This document shows, in pieces, positions 11,475-22,720 of a stretch of 64,000 nucleotides of DNA. Numbering within the stretch: position 1 is the first letter of the stretch; each line of letters begins with the position of its first letter. Both the position numbers and the translations under genes were made by a program. The notes under the pieces are model-generated. The model was not told the DNA's origin, ran no database searches, and worked only from the letters and a program-made list of their open reading frames with translations. Origin of the DNA: Meconema thalassinum (taxonomy: Eukaryota; Arthropoda; Insecta; Orthoptera; Tettigoniidae); contig OX336391.1 in assembly GCA_946902985.2 (NCBI GenBank), positions 75,617,947-75,681,946 of the forward strand, in the 5' to 3' direction.

Positions 11475-12223
11475 ATGGCCTCAGCCGCGCGGGATCTGTT
11501 CGTAAACGATGACGATCTAGACGAGTATATCAATAGAGTGTGCGCCGATTATGATTATATTGAGTCTGATGAAGATGTAGCAATATCAGGGTCGTGTAGT
11601 AATGATGTTGGTGATTTTATTTCTGATACAGGAAGTGAGAGCAGCGATGACATTCCGCAGTAGGCCTACCACAAATCTCGTGGTATTGTCATTAGTGTAA
11701 GTGACAATTTTACTGATTCGGAGAGTGACATGACGCAAATGAAGACAGTGTAAGCGGTAAAGACAATAATGCCTGCGTAGGCCTACCTAATACAGGGTTT
11801 AGTGAAGTTCCAATTGATAGTGACCGTCGGTTCGAACCCATCTGACATGATGTTGTACACGTAATTCGATGAGCGACGAACACTGAAATATTGGAAGAAG
11901 ATGGTATTTTGCATCTTTGATCGAATGGTGCTGAATGCCTATTTGATATACAAAGAAAATATTTCAAGTAAAGTTATGACACGGCTCAAGTTACTTCCTC
12001 CATAACAGAGTACATAGAATAGGAATGGGTCCAGGAGAAAAACCTACAAAACAAACCTTCCACCAAGGGAAGGGGAACTTTTGGTGAAATTAAGTGGTAG
12101 ATTATTAAAAACATGCAATGTGTGCAGCAAAATAGATGGATGCCCTGTAAAAAGGTCACGAACTGCATGTTCCAAGTGTATGAAAGGTCTTCATGGTATC
12201 TGCATAGGGTATCACAAATGCTA
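11475..12223 (+). pseudogene. piggyBac-like transposase relic lacking the catalytic core
   Basis: The plus-strand start at 11475 (MASAARDLFVNDDDLDEYIN) opens into a highly acidic N terminus with SDEDVAISGSCSND and TGSESSDD, typical of piggyBac transposases. The frame is soon broken. Further on, VLNAYLIYKENISSKVMTRL and WVQEKNL are recognisable. From 12115 a cysteine-rich end CNVCSKIDGCPVKRSRTACS with CSKCMKGLHGICIGYHKC runs to a TAA at 12221-12223, matching the C-terminal RING/PHD-like cysteine domain of the family. A complete transposase is about 550-600 residues. Here the DDD catalytic region is almost wholly absent, so the copy cannot transpose on its own. Confidence 0.7.
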
Positions 12224-12647
12224 AAAGTGAACCAGCATAAAATGTGAAATATGAACAGTGCCTGGTGTATTAAAATATTTTTTAAATTAGAAACTATAGT
12301 ACCTAACATCATGAAACTTTCCAGAGAGTAAACCAACAACATGTGACTGCAGACAATAACAACCGTTTGTGTGTAATTTTCATTTTGAATTGGGTTTCTT
12401 TCTCTCAATTTTGACATTTCTCTTTTTATTTTCACAGTAATAAAACAAATATTTTTTTACATGTTGTAGAGTTATTGTAACATAGTATGTTACTTAGTAG
12501 AATGGTAAAACAACTCATTTTCAATGATCAGGAAAAAGTTTGGGGGTATATCTTCAAAAATACAAAAGTTATAATGATTTTAGTACAACATTGCCATTTC
12601 TTGAAAAGAAGCCTGGTATTCTTCAAATATACCACCTATAAAACTAA

Positions 12648-12937
12648 CCCTGTGACACTACAGCCCTTGAAGGGCCTAGGCCTACCAAGCGACCGGTGCC
12701 CAGCCAATTGGCCTGCAGATTTTGAGGTGATGCGTGGTCAGCGCGTCGGGACCCCTCGGCCGTTAATCTTGGTTTTCGTGACCGGGGCACTGTCTCACTG
12801 TCAGACAGCTACTCAATTGTCCTCACGAGGCTGAGTGCACCCCTTTCCAACCCTCACGTCAGTTTTAAAATCCCTGACGGAGCCGGGGATCGAACCCGGG
12901 GCCTCTGGGTGAGAGGCAGGCGCGCTATCCCAACACC
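12648..12937 (-). mobile_element. tRNA-derived SINE, second family, copy 2
   Basis: It is homologous along its whole length to 10727-11027 and in the same orientation: B box GGTTCGATCCC, body GAGGACAATTGAGTAGCTG, 3' end AAGGGCTGTAGTGTCACAGG. It differs by scattered substitutions, including CpG-type changes, so the two insertions are independent and not recent. Together they bracket the piggyBac relic. Confidence 0.8.
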
Positions 12938-12954
12938 AACCGATCAATAATTTT

Positions 12955-13690
12955 CATCCAAACCAATGGTTTTTCCCTAGCCCAATGGTCTTTGCCTAGA
13001 CCAACAATTGTTAGGCAACGCGACCCTAGTCAATATAAACTCCCCTGGATTTTGCCATGCACAGTGGGGAAAGTCGAGGCTTAATTACATGTCTGTGTCT
13101 TCTGCCTTTACATAGCCCTAGTTTATTGAACGGAGCTAAGCCGGTACATAGAATGGAAGTAAACTTATTAACCTGTCCCATAATAATAAGAGAAAATTAT
13201 AGATCTTTATTGTTACATCAAAGTATGAATTCTATGGCCTTTCGGCTGAAATATATATTATTAATATAATAATAAGAGAAACGCGCACAATGTACATAGA
13301 TACAATTACATATGAGTACAGAAATTTAATACTGTACCGTAACGATTCAAGTCATTCAGGGCAAGTTAGTATGTGATATCTATCACACATTTCTTCACAC
13401 AATTCACAGGTACACAGTTCGCACTCAACATATGAAATGCCTTAGATTACCAGTGCATGAAACCGGAACCTGACTTTTACAGTTTCACTTGGATGGTAAA
13501 CGATAATATATGAATTTTACCCCTTTTCAGGGGTTCCAGGGGACAATACCTACTGAAATTCTGGTTCATTACGACCAATATACTGGAAATATTTGCTAAA
13601 TTATGTAATTATTTGTGTTTCTTTCTTGTTGAATTTGAACTACGGTGGCCATATTGGCTCAATCCAGCTGGGCGAGACATGACGTAAAAT
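12955..13690. other. Unassigned DNA with a dispersed-repeat start
   Basis: Positions 12980-13060 resemble 29150-29255 in the same orientation (shared ATTGTTAGG, then CCCCTGG.TTTTG.CA.GC). The rest holds no gene I can support. Confidence 0.35.
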
Positions 13691-14072
13691 TGACAATAGA
13701 ATTTGTAGCCATTGTCAAAAGTATTGATCTGGACGCGTTAGGCTGTAACCAGTCTCAAAAACCATTGGATTGGACAAAACGAAGGTTAGAATGTTCTAGT
13801 ATAGGTGCAGCCTTAGGCCGCAGGAAGGTAGCGGGGCACGGTTGACAAAAAAAAAAAAAAAACATTGATCTGGACGAGTTAGGTTGTAACCATTGACAAA
13901 AGCATTGATCTAGACGCGTTAGGTTGTAACCATTGACAAAAGCATTGATCTAGACGCGTTAGGTTTTAACCATTGTCAAAAACCATTGGATGGGACGAAA
14001 CGAAGTTTAGAATGGTGTAGGTGGGTTACCGGGGCACTGTTAACCCAAAAACCATTGGATTGTGTTGAGATT
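13690..14072 (+). repeat. Minisatellite, locus A
   Basis: Degenerate tandem copies are built from CATTGATCTGGACGCGTTAG, GTAACCATTG.CAAAA and CCATTGGATTGGACAAAACG, with AGCGGGGCACGGTTGACA linking units. In the middle a shorter unit of about 47 bp is repeated (near 13860-13975). The same family forms a cleaner array at 21440-22070. Confidence 0.85.
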
Positions 14073-14286
14073 GGCGTTCTTTAATTTTAGGAAACCGCCT
14101 ATATCAGTAGGCGGGACTACTATACATTGCGATCCAGCCGCGGATAGAATTCCCCTATAACAAAATGGCGACTTCTGTGATGTCATCAACGACGTCACGA
14201 AATAGTCCTCTAGCAAGCTTACGGGAAAAGGCTGGGTAATAGGGGTTTTTGGGTGGGGAAACAAAAAAAACCTCGAAACGACCAAT

Positions 14287-14857
14287 GTATCGAAATCTAT
14301 GATTGACCTATCTAGCTCAATTAAAGATTCCGATACAAAAAAAATCGCAAATTCACGTCATTAAATTTAAATTTCCGTATCGAAATATTTAATTGTCCTA
14401 GGTAGGTCGATTAAATATTCCGATTCACATCGCAATTATTTTCATTTATGAATAAATAAAATTGCATCGAAAACTATAATTTACCTATATAGCTCAATTA
14501 AAGATTCCGGTACATAAAAAATCGCAAATTCACGTTATTTAAAATTTCCATATCGAAATATATAATTGGCCTATATAGGTCAATTACAGATTCCGATACA
14601 CATCGTAATTTCAGTTGATATTTTTAATTTAGGCATCGAAATCTATAATTGGCCTATGTAGATCAATTACAGATGACGATACACATCGTAATTATTATAA
14701 TTTCATCTTAATAAAACATTGCATCCAAATCTTTAATTGGGCTATATAGATCAATTATGGCTTTCGATACAATGTCTTATAAATATAAAATTAAATTAAT
14801 TACGGCGCGTAACGTCATCTGTAATTCAACTATATAGGCGAATTACAGATCCCGAAA
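14287..14857. repeat. Array of seven 50-bp palindromes at about 87-bp spacing
   Basis: Seven imperfect palindromes start at 14287, 14377, 14464, 14550, 14633, 14721 and about 14808. Each is near 50 bp, opens GTATCGAAATCTATAATTG or a variant, has a CCTATATAGG-like centre and closes CAATTA.AGATTCCGATAC. Linkers are 33-40 bp, AT-rich and partly shared (ATCGCAAATTCACGT in two, ACATCGTAATT in others). Start-to-start spacing is 83-90 bp. There is no coding frame. It resembles neither a SINE nor an element described elsewhere in the window. Confidence 0.9.
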
Positions 14858-14859
14858 TG

Positions 14860-16640
14860 GAATTTTAAAAATATGTCATAAATGTAACCCTAAATTAAAA
14901 TATTTTCGTATGTATGGCGTGCCAAATTGAGATAGGCCAATAAATAAATTACATCTGACGAAACACAATGCGTTTCGAAGGTTTTTTAATGCTCATTTCT
15001 GTTATCGAGTTGTCACCACCCAAAATAACCTATAACCAAGGCTTTTCCCATAATCTTGCCAGAGAAGCATTTCGTCAAGTGGTTGATAACATCACAAAAG
15101 CAGCCAATTTGTTTTTATAATATAGTCATGCACAAACGATCGCGGTCTGTAATAATCACCGGTTGGCATCAATACATTATCCTAGCTGCTGGAACATTGT
15201 AATATTCTTATAAAACATTGTGGTCAATAATGTTATTGACCCCACCACATGGCAAGAAATGGTTTTGTGTAGTTTCGGTTTTTTTTTCCAAAGTTGGCTG
15301 CAAATACGCAAACACAAAGCCATTAAAAACATTGTGGTCAATAATGTTGCTTTTGCTGGGGGTGGGGCTACCCCCTCCGCTAGGTTGGTATTTTTATGTT
15401 TTCCAATATTGACTGCAAATACTTGTATCTCAATTAGAAATCTCAATCCTTAACATACTGTTTAATAACGCCTCACAGACATACTATATGAAACGTCAAA
15501 AACAAGACCTATAGGCCGATAGGCCTAATTCTAAACACTGTCATATCTATTTTGCAGGTGTTCATGTAAATGCCAATTTGTCTAAATTTTACCCATCCAT
15601 TACTATTTTAATAGGCGTATTCCCAAGCACCGTTCCTGACGTAATATTATCGTTTAGACAAATGGCAATGTCTATGGCCTTAGAAGAGTACAGTGCAACT
15701 TTCCTATTGAATGCAACAACCAAAATAAATATATAAACAATGTAAAAAAAAACTCACCGATAGATCCCAAATGCCGTATTATTCCACATGTACAAGAAGA
15801 AGCACTAATTTTCGACCACACTTTCCTCTCACATCACAAGTAACGGAATTTATTTGAATGCAACAACTTCAGGAATTCAACAATTTTATCACAAATCGCC
15901 AACACAATCGGGCACACGACATTGCTAATATCAAAATCTTGCTCTATAGGTTATTCAGGGAATAATAATTGCTAAAATTACGGTTACAAAACTGAAATCT
16001 GTGGAAAAGAAATGCACATCCTTTTCGGGGAAAAGCACGCGCGAAACTGACATATGAATCACCTGACTCCCAGCAATCAAAGCGAGTCAATATCGATACG
16101 TGCCGTGACTCCCGGCAACCAAAGCGAGTCAATATCGATACATGCCGTGACATCACGGTGACGTCACTGAGATCCCTAAAAATTCCCTAAACGCCGGTGT
16201 ATCGCAAGCTATAGATGAACCTCAGTAGGCTACCGTATGCGTGGGGATGGCAATACTGTTCGAACACCAAAAATGGCCGACACAGCTTGAATTTTGTACT
16301 ATATGTCGTGTTATAATTTAGGTTGGTGGGTGGGTTATAGACAGCCGAAGTGAACTACATCATTTCCATATCAATCCTGATCTAGTCTACACAAAACTAG
16401 TGAAAAATTAATAGATTAAAGTTTCATCAATAAGTTACCTTTGCCCGATTCCACTGCTCGGATAAAAGTTCCGACAATTCCAGCCTGTAGGCTTTCTGGT
16501 CCCACTATTGGACAACTGTGGTATATAATCTGCTGCCTTTCTTGACGAGGGTCATGCCCTGTGAAACAAAATGAAATACAATGAGATCAACAGTTTAACC
16601 CTGTTCCAATAAATCAGGGCTATGTAAAGGCAGACATGTT
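14860..16640. other. Non-coding DNA with small duplications
   Basis: It holds a 23-bp direct repeat (AAAACATTGTGGTCAATAAT followed by GTT) near 15211 and 15327, within a partly duplicated stretch of about 116 bp. It also holds a two-copy 45-bp tandem repeat at 16064-16153 containing GCGAGTCAATATCGATAC. Positions 16270-16340 belong to a dispersed repeat also seen near 22455-22575 and 28965-29100. I see no gene. Confidence 0.6.
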
Positions 16641-17559
16641 ATTAGTGATGTGGGACGGGTAAATACCCAGTGGGTAGGTAAATATAAATTGGGTATTTAC
16701 CCAGTGGTCTTTTAAATACCCAAAATGAGGGTATTTTCAGTTTTTTGAGCTTTGTACAACACTTTTTGATGTGTTGATGAAGTGTTGGACAAACAAGGAC
16801 TGAAACAAGGGTATTTGATGCCTTAAATTGAAATCAGGAACAATATTGATCCTTCAAAAAAAAGGAAAATGGATGTCCAGGTTTTTTTGGGTATTAATAT
16901 GTTGTTTTGACACTATAACATTGTCTTTAATTGTTCGTTTTTTCCCTTAAACTAAAGTAAAATATTGAATAAAACCTTTTGGTTGTCTTGTGTTTTAAAT
17001 TTTTAATAAATACCAAGATATTGAGAAGGCCGAGTTTTATTACGATACTGGAAATGAGCAACAAAGATGTGGGAGGGAAAAGCTACTTTTGTAGTAATAA
17101 GAGTAGGCTATTTGCATATTAATTGAAAGTGTATGCCAAAACTCAAAAGGTAATAAAATATATTCAATAGAAAGGACATTTGAAAACCAAAAAGCTATGT
17201 AAAAGTGCTTTTAAGTTATTTTTCATTCAATTTTAAATATTAAAGAAATATTAATTTTTTAACTCATACTCTAAATAATACAAATGCATGTCATTAAGTT
17301 TTTGTAGTATGTGGGCTCTATAATGGGTGAAGATGTACTGTATGCCAGCAAGCATATGGGTTGGCAACACTGCTTAGCTCATCCTACCCATAATTCAAAC
17401 TGACACTGTACTTCCCTCCCATTTTCTATTTTTGTTTGATTTTCTATTTACTAGCCTTTTTGGTTATTTGATTATTTATTTTATATATGAACTAGCAACC
17501 CACCCCGGCTTCGCCCGGGAAGAGTTATGAATGCAAGGTGATAGGCTACTTCTAACGGA

Positions 17560-19440
17560 GGTCTTATAAGATATCCTTGTATACGACAATAGTAGTTTTC
17601 CCTCCAGCAGTGAACACGAAAAAAATTCGGTTTGATGTAACAAGCGATAGAGCCACATAAAGCTGTCCATGAGAAAAACATTCTCCATTAAGATCAACTC
17701 CAGTCACCCTAAGTGTCTGATCCTGTGCTTGGTTTATAGTCATACCAAAGCAGACTCTTACTGGAAATTGTACTCGTTTGAAACGATAAGGCAAATATGA
17801 AGGAATCATAGGGATTCTGGGTACTAAGACCATTTCTCCTGTACCACAGCTAGTTAAGATAGTTGATTCAATGAAAGAGTTTTTCAAAGTTTTCACTACC
17901 AATCGTGTCCCATTGCAAAACTTTGGAGGTTGTAAATTACGTAGCGATATAATAGGCACTCATACTTTTAAAATAAGCTTGTGTGGTGGCAAGCCAGAAG
18001 GAAATAAAGAATTTAGGAATTCTGTAGGGTAATGAACAGCTTCTTCACTATCGACTACTGCATCTAGCCTACTGAGTAATATACTAGAGCCCGGGCAATG
18101 AATTTGGAGAACACCAAGTCATTAGTTTTCTCAAATTGTTCGTTTGTCGGCGATAATATTGTTCTTTCTTTAAACCATGAATGAGACTTGTTAGATAGGC
18201 CATGGATTTGAGGATAAACGCTATCAATCAATTCTTGAATACTGCTTACTAAAACACAGAAATCGTCACTGAGGGTAATTTCCCCGTCAATGACCGGTAA
18301 ATCTCCATTTCCGACTCTAAGTAACAAATTAGCAAACAAACTATTATCTTCTGAAGATAAAGAGTAGCCTACTCTCATGTTAGTTTTGAGTGCCAATTTG
18401 ACATATCTGGCCAGATGTAAGATATTTTTAATGAAGCGTTCACTTCGTCGGCTCTCGTTCCTCTGGTAACAACTGGTAAGATATGACGAAAATCTCCGGC
18501 GAACAAAACTGTGCAGCCACCCATAGGTGTGTTCCGATTCCTTAGATCACGCAAGGTCCTGTCTACAGCTTCAACTGAAGTATTACCGGGTGAGTTAGCC
18601 GTGGTGGTTACGGCATGACTGATGGCAGTCGCTCACATCCGGGAGGCGAGGAGGTTCGAATCCACCCGCCGGCAACCTTGAAGATGGTCTTCTGTGGTTT
18701 CCCATCTTCCTTCCAGGCAAATGCCGGGGTTGGTCCCTAACTATAGGCCACAGCCGCTACCTTCCAACTCCTCGTCCTTACATTCCTCCTTCCCTCCCCA
18801 ACGGTACTTGTAGCTCACCCATTGGGTGTCCGTCTCGTAGCAGCTACAAAACTGGCGAGCCGAACATGTCCTCGGACACTCATAGCACTAATAGCCATAC
18901 GCTAAAAAAAAAACAAAAAAAAACTGAAGTTTTGTGCGACTTTGTAGCCTCATCCCATACAACTAAAGAACAATTTTGGATTAAACTGGCAGTGTTACTT
19001 TGTTTTGAAATATTACATACATTTCCATCATTACTGCTGACTTTCAAAGGAAGTTTAAATGTTGCATGTGCTGTTCTTCCTCCTTCCAAAAGAGTGGCAG
19101 CAATTCCAGATGATGCGGCGGCAAGAGCAATATTACCACCAGACCTCACTTTGGCGAGCAAGACATTAATCAAGAACGTTTTTCCTTTGCCTACAGGGGC
19201 ATCGAGAAAAAATATCTTACCTTCCTTCTTAGTGTTATAAGCTTGTTTCTGATCGTGGTTCAGACAGTGTTCTTCTTGAGGAACGGTTTGAAGGTGCCGA
19301 GAACGAAGTCTTTCTTTCTCTTGTGGCAATCTAGAAATTATTTGTTGCTCTGTTTCATTGTTACGTGATGAGCACTTTTTTGCGATGTCAATGAACTATG
19401 ACCTATATCCGTTTTACATCTCGGCATGATGGCTTAACAT
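17560..19440 (-). pseudogene. Helitron Pif1-type helicase, broken and split by a SINE
   Basis: The Helitron RepHel protein has a C-terminal SF1B helicase that unwinds DNA during rolling-circle transposition. Here minus-strand frames give NHDQKQAYNTKKEGKIFFLD, a Walker-A-like APVGKGKTFLINVLLAKV (degenerate from GGTGKTF), ALAAASSGIAATLLEGGRTA, and motif II VVWDEATKSHKTS. After the SINE the frame continues into an LRD-type stretch and VLFAGDFRHILPVV. The end has RVCFGMTINQAQDQTLRVTG and CFSHGQLYVALSLVTS, which are helicase motifs V and VI. Several frameshifts and a damaged P-loop mean it is not functional. Two-thirds of a normal RepHel, including the HUH nuclease, is absent. Confidence 0.75.
18582..18921 (+). 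mobile_element. tRNA-derived SINE inserted in the helicase gene
   Basis: The head contains GAGTTAGCCGTGGTGGTTAC and the B box GGTTCGAATCC. The core is GTCTTCTGTGGTTTCCCATC, CCAGGCAAATGCCGGG and GGCCACAGCCGC. The tail ends ACGCTAAAAAAAAAAC followed by A-rich sequence. The 9-bp target duplication AACTGAAGT is at 18573-18581 and 18922-18930. Removing it restores the helicase frame between the KTS and VEAVDRTL-like parts, so the SINE is younger than the Helitron. Confidence 0.85.
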
Positions 19441-19497
19441 CTCTGACTGGACTATTAATTATAACGAATTCTTGTCAGATGTAATTTAAGAATGGCG

Positions 19498-19690
19498 AGG
19501 CGCATGAAACACAAATCCCCCTTCCGTCCAATCTTAAATTGACTGTGTATTTTGCGGAACGAAAAGTTCACAGACGAAATGAAGATAAGCCGAGTTGCAT
19601 GAAACACAAATACCCCTTCTGTCCAATCTTAACTTAACTGTGTATTTTGCGGAACAGAAAGTTCACAGGTGAAATGAAGAAAACCCGAGT
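19498..19690. repeat. Two-copy 95-bp tandem repeat
   Basis: CATGAAACACAAAT starts at 19503 and 19598, each followed by TCCAATCTTAA and GTGTATTTTGCGGAAC. It lies upstream of the helicase frame, within the presumed Helitron. Confidence 0.85.
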
Positions 19691-20659
19691 TGAACTTTCA
19701 GGGAAACTCCAAACACAACCAGCCTTCTCTGAAGTCTTAACTCAACACGACTCGACGGTTTGATGCGGCGTATCTGGGGTAATAGGTTCGCCCGATAGTT
19801 AGGCTGTAACAGGGGTGATAAGACTCGCCCTTAGCTAGCTTGTAAACTGTCGCCTCAATATTAGAATGGACATGGTTGGAAGAAATGAAAACTTAAAAAT
19901 ACTTATAGTGGGCGATGTTTTGAAGATAGAGATATGCTCTCCTGGATTTTATGTAGAACTTTTCATGCTGAACAATTCTTAGACTCATAGTATTTAGATA
20001 TGTTTAACGGTTTGCCCAAAATAAACTTACAAAGCGCTCGGACGCCAAGTTTGTTTGTTTATTTTTTCACTGAAATCGTTACTGCTCAGCTTCATTTGAT
20101 CATAAATAAATTATTTTGTACAGAAATCATCCTTGAGATATTCTTTACAGAATTGTGAAAACCGCATCAAAATCTATCCAGAGGTTCTCGAGATTACCTG
20201 TGACATCCAAGTAGAGATGATATTACAAACTGTTCTGAAAAACTGTACATTACACCTTTTGTAGAACTTGGCCAATGCTCTGAATAAATTTCCCCCAACA
20301 TTTATCTCAACGTTTGCAAAAAAGCCGAGTTAAATTCTAACCCTGAGTTTTTCAGGTTATAAATATTGAATTTTATCTCCTGATCTAATTCCCAATTCTA
20401 ATTCTGTTTTTAAGTCCCAATTCTAATTAAATTTTATTTTATTAACTATCTGATGTTGTTACATTTCTAAAAAGTTAATATAGAATAGTTTGCATACAGG
20501 TACCCTTTTTTAAGGTTCAACTTTCCACGACACATGATTTTTAATGGAAAATCTATAATACCCGGGTATTTACACAAATTGGGTATTTACCCAGGTATAT
20601 ACCCTGGGTATTTACCCCGGTTCATAAATACCTGGGTATTTAACATCACTACATGTTAT

Positions 20660-21439
20660 TAAGCCTGTCTCATTCATATAGGTTAAGTTGGGGTCTCACA
20701 GTAGACCAACCTACTCTAATACATAATCTAGCTAAAAATTATATTAAGTATGCATGACGTATCACGTTATTGTTTTTTGCTTCCATTTCGACAATATATA
20801 ATTTTGATACCTTATTTTATCTTTTCGGGCAACATTATCAATTTTAACTTCCAGCCTTGATCACTTTTGCACGGACTGCACCCGATATATGTGCTAAATC
20901 ACGTAAATATGTGTTTCATTTAACAACCGGAGCCATGTTCGTCAGATTTGTTAGTATGTGTACTGCTCGGGTCTAAGCTGCATGGACCTGAGAGGAATGT
21001 GCATCGCAGACTACGAGTAATGGTGGTGACGAGTGATGAGGTTTCTCGGTCCTTGCGTAGTAATAGAAGCAAATACATTCGTCGGTGACTCACTCACTCA
21101 TTCCCAACGCCACACTGGTTTCAGAAAAGACCCTATGTTAACAGTATCGGAATAGACGAGAACGTCAGGTAACACGGCGGCCTGTCGAGAGGCTTGTCAA
21201 TTCTCGCCAGCTCCTACCCTGCCTCTGCCCTTCATGCCGCAAGTTCACAGAGCTTAGACGCGAGCAGTACCTGCCGCAGCGAGAGCTCACAACAAGGCGC
21301 TCACATTGACGTCAGTAGTTGCTAACATGTCCGATGAAAAATACAACACGTAACGTAATTATGTGATAAAAGAAATACTTGGGCTTTTGTGCATTAATGT
21401 ATTTGTAAACATAGCTTGTATGGGGCAATGGTGCCAACT
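20660..21439. other. No recognised feature
   Basis: It is AT-rich on the left and moderately GC-rich near 21100-21300. I see no gene or recognisable repeat end. Confidence 0.5.
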
Positions 21440-22070
21440 TCACTATACCGCAATCAAAAACCATCGATCTGGAGGCGTTAGGCTGAAACAATTGGATTAG
21501 ACAAAACGAAGGTTAGAATGGTTGGGTGTAGGTGCGGCCGGCCTCGGCTGCACGCAGCTAGTGGGGCACGGTTGACACAAAACTATTGATCTGGGCGCGT
21601 TAGGCTGTAACTATTGTCAAAAACCATTGGATTGGACAAAAAAAAGGTTAGAATGGTTGGGTGTAGGTGTGGCCTTGGCCGCGCGCAGCTAGCGGAGCAC
21701 GGCTGACACAAAACTATTGATCTGGGCGCGTTAGGCTGCAATCGTTGTCAAAAAACATTGGATTGGACAAAACGAAGGTTAGAATGGTTGGGTGTAGGTG
21801 CGGCCTTAGCCGCACGCAGCTAGCGGGGCAAGGTTGACACAAAACTAATGATCTGGGCGCATTAGGCTGTAACCATTGTCAAAAACATTGGATTGGACAA
21901 AACGAAGGTTAGAATGGTTGGGTGTAGGTGCGGCCTCGGCCACACGCAGCTAGCGGGGCACGGTTGACACGAAAATATTGATCTGGGCGCATTAGGCTGT
22001 AACCATTGTCAAAAACATTGGATTGGACAAAACGAAGGTTAGAATGGTCGGGTGTGGGTGCGGCCTCGAC
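21440..22070 (+). repeat. Minisatellite, locus B, about 131-bp unit
   Basis: There are nearly five tandem copies. The landmark GATCTGGGCGCGTTAGGCTG recurs at 21466, 21588, 21719, 21850 and 21980, a period of 130-131 bp after a shorter first unit. Each unit also holds GGATTGGACAAAACGAAGG, GGTTGGGTGTAGGTGCGGCC and CGCAGCTAGCGGGGCACGG. It is the same sequence family as locus A at 13690-14072. Frames across it are not genes. Confidence 0.92.
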
Positions 22071-22454
22071 TTCCCTCTCAATGTAGGTTACAGATAGGTT
22101 ATGTTTTATTCTCCTAACTTCCGCTTCACAATGGCATTTCGTGCACGGTAGTGTTTTTGGTACTAATATGTGGTGTTGCAATAGCTTCAGCAACTTCTCA
22201 GGTTGATCATAGAACCGGCGATTGAAGTTACTGATTGTTATCTGGCAACTCGACAATCCATAGTGAATAAACGATTCAATTCAGCACACTATCAAATGAA
22301 CAGAGTGCCGCACACGAATATGCGCTCTAGGGAATGAACTGAGCGCTTCTTTGTTTTATATAGTGCCGTAAGGGCAAGGTTGGCAGTACTGTTTTAATGC
22401 CAGACCAGCAGACCAAACAAAGAGACCTGAATACTCAACTACCGCAACCGACGA

Positions 22455-22575
22455 TGACTGATTTGGACTAATGGCGGTCACGGCTGTAATTTTGGCTATA
22501 TATGTTGTGATCCTATTTGGGAAGGCTGGGTGGGTCACAGATGGCAGAGGAGGAAACATCTATTCCTACATTTTC
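22455..22575 (+). repeat. Dispersed repeat, copy shared with 28965-29100 and 16270-16340
   Basis: Shared words are TGATCCTATTTGGGAAGGCT, then GGGTGGGTCACAGATGGCAG and GAGGAGGAAACATCTATT. The copy at 28965-29100 is in inverse orientation and the one at 16270-16340 is shorter and more diverged. Element boundaries are not clear. Confidence 0.6.
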
Positions 22576-22720
22576 TCCAGATATTTCCCTGACCATTACT
22601 ACAGGTATTTTGGTTAGGCACTGCTACCACAATTATACTGAATTGAGAATATTGCAATAGAACTAAACAATAAAGCTCACGAGTATCAAAAAATGATAAT
22701 AAACACAAATACACATGATC

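Larger units (their letters stand above)
17492..20020 (-). mobile_element. Helitron, 3' part and helicase region
   Basis: The minus-strand 3' end is CCCGGGCGAAGCCGGGG (a hairpin), then TGGGTTG and CTAG, followed by T. This is the classical Helitron 3' structure: hairpin, CTRR terminus and A/T target. Upstream lies the Pif1-type helicase relic. Positions 19700-20020 are homologous, in inverse orientation, to 39610-40240, where another CTAG end follows at 40303-40306. The 5' end was not located, and no Rep/HUH motif was seen, so the copy appears 5'-incomplete. Confidence 0.7.
16643..20651. mobile_element. hAT-like element with 8-bp target duplication, carrying nested elements
   Basis: The left end is TAGTGATGTGGGACGGGTAA and the right end, inverted, is TAGTGATGTTAAATACCCAG. 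The flanking 8 bp CATGTTAT is identical at 16635-16642 and 20652-20659. Both subterminal regions carry repeated GGGTATTTACCC palindromes, likely transposase-binding sites. TIR start and 8-bp duplication fit hAT. No hAT transposase is seen in the 4 kb; the interior is instead occupied by a Helitron part with a helicase gene and a SINE inside that. Confidence 0.8.

Noticed and set aside
11986..12435. Minus-strand frame of 149 codons with membrane-like composition
   Set aside because: It is the shadow of the piggyBac C-terminal region on the other strand.
14287..14857. Regular repeats with spacers, resembling a CRISPR array
   Set aside because: The repeats are 50-bp diverged palindromes, linkers are partly shared and AT-rich, and the surroundings are eukaryotic transposon DNA without cas genes.
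21909..22256. Minus-strand frame of 115 codons
   Set aside because: Its C-terminal third lies inside the 131-bp minisatellite, and the rest shows no recognisable domain.
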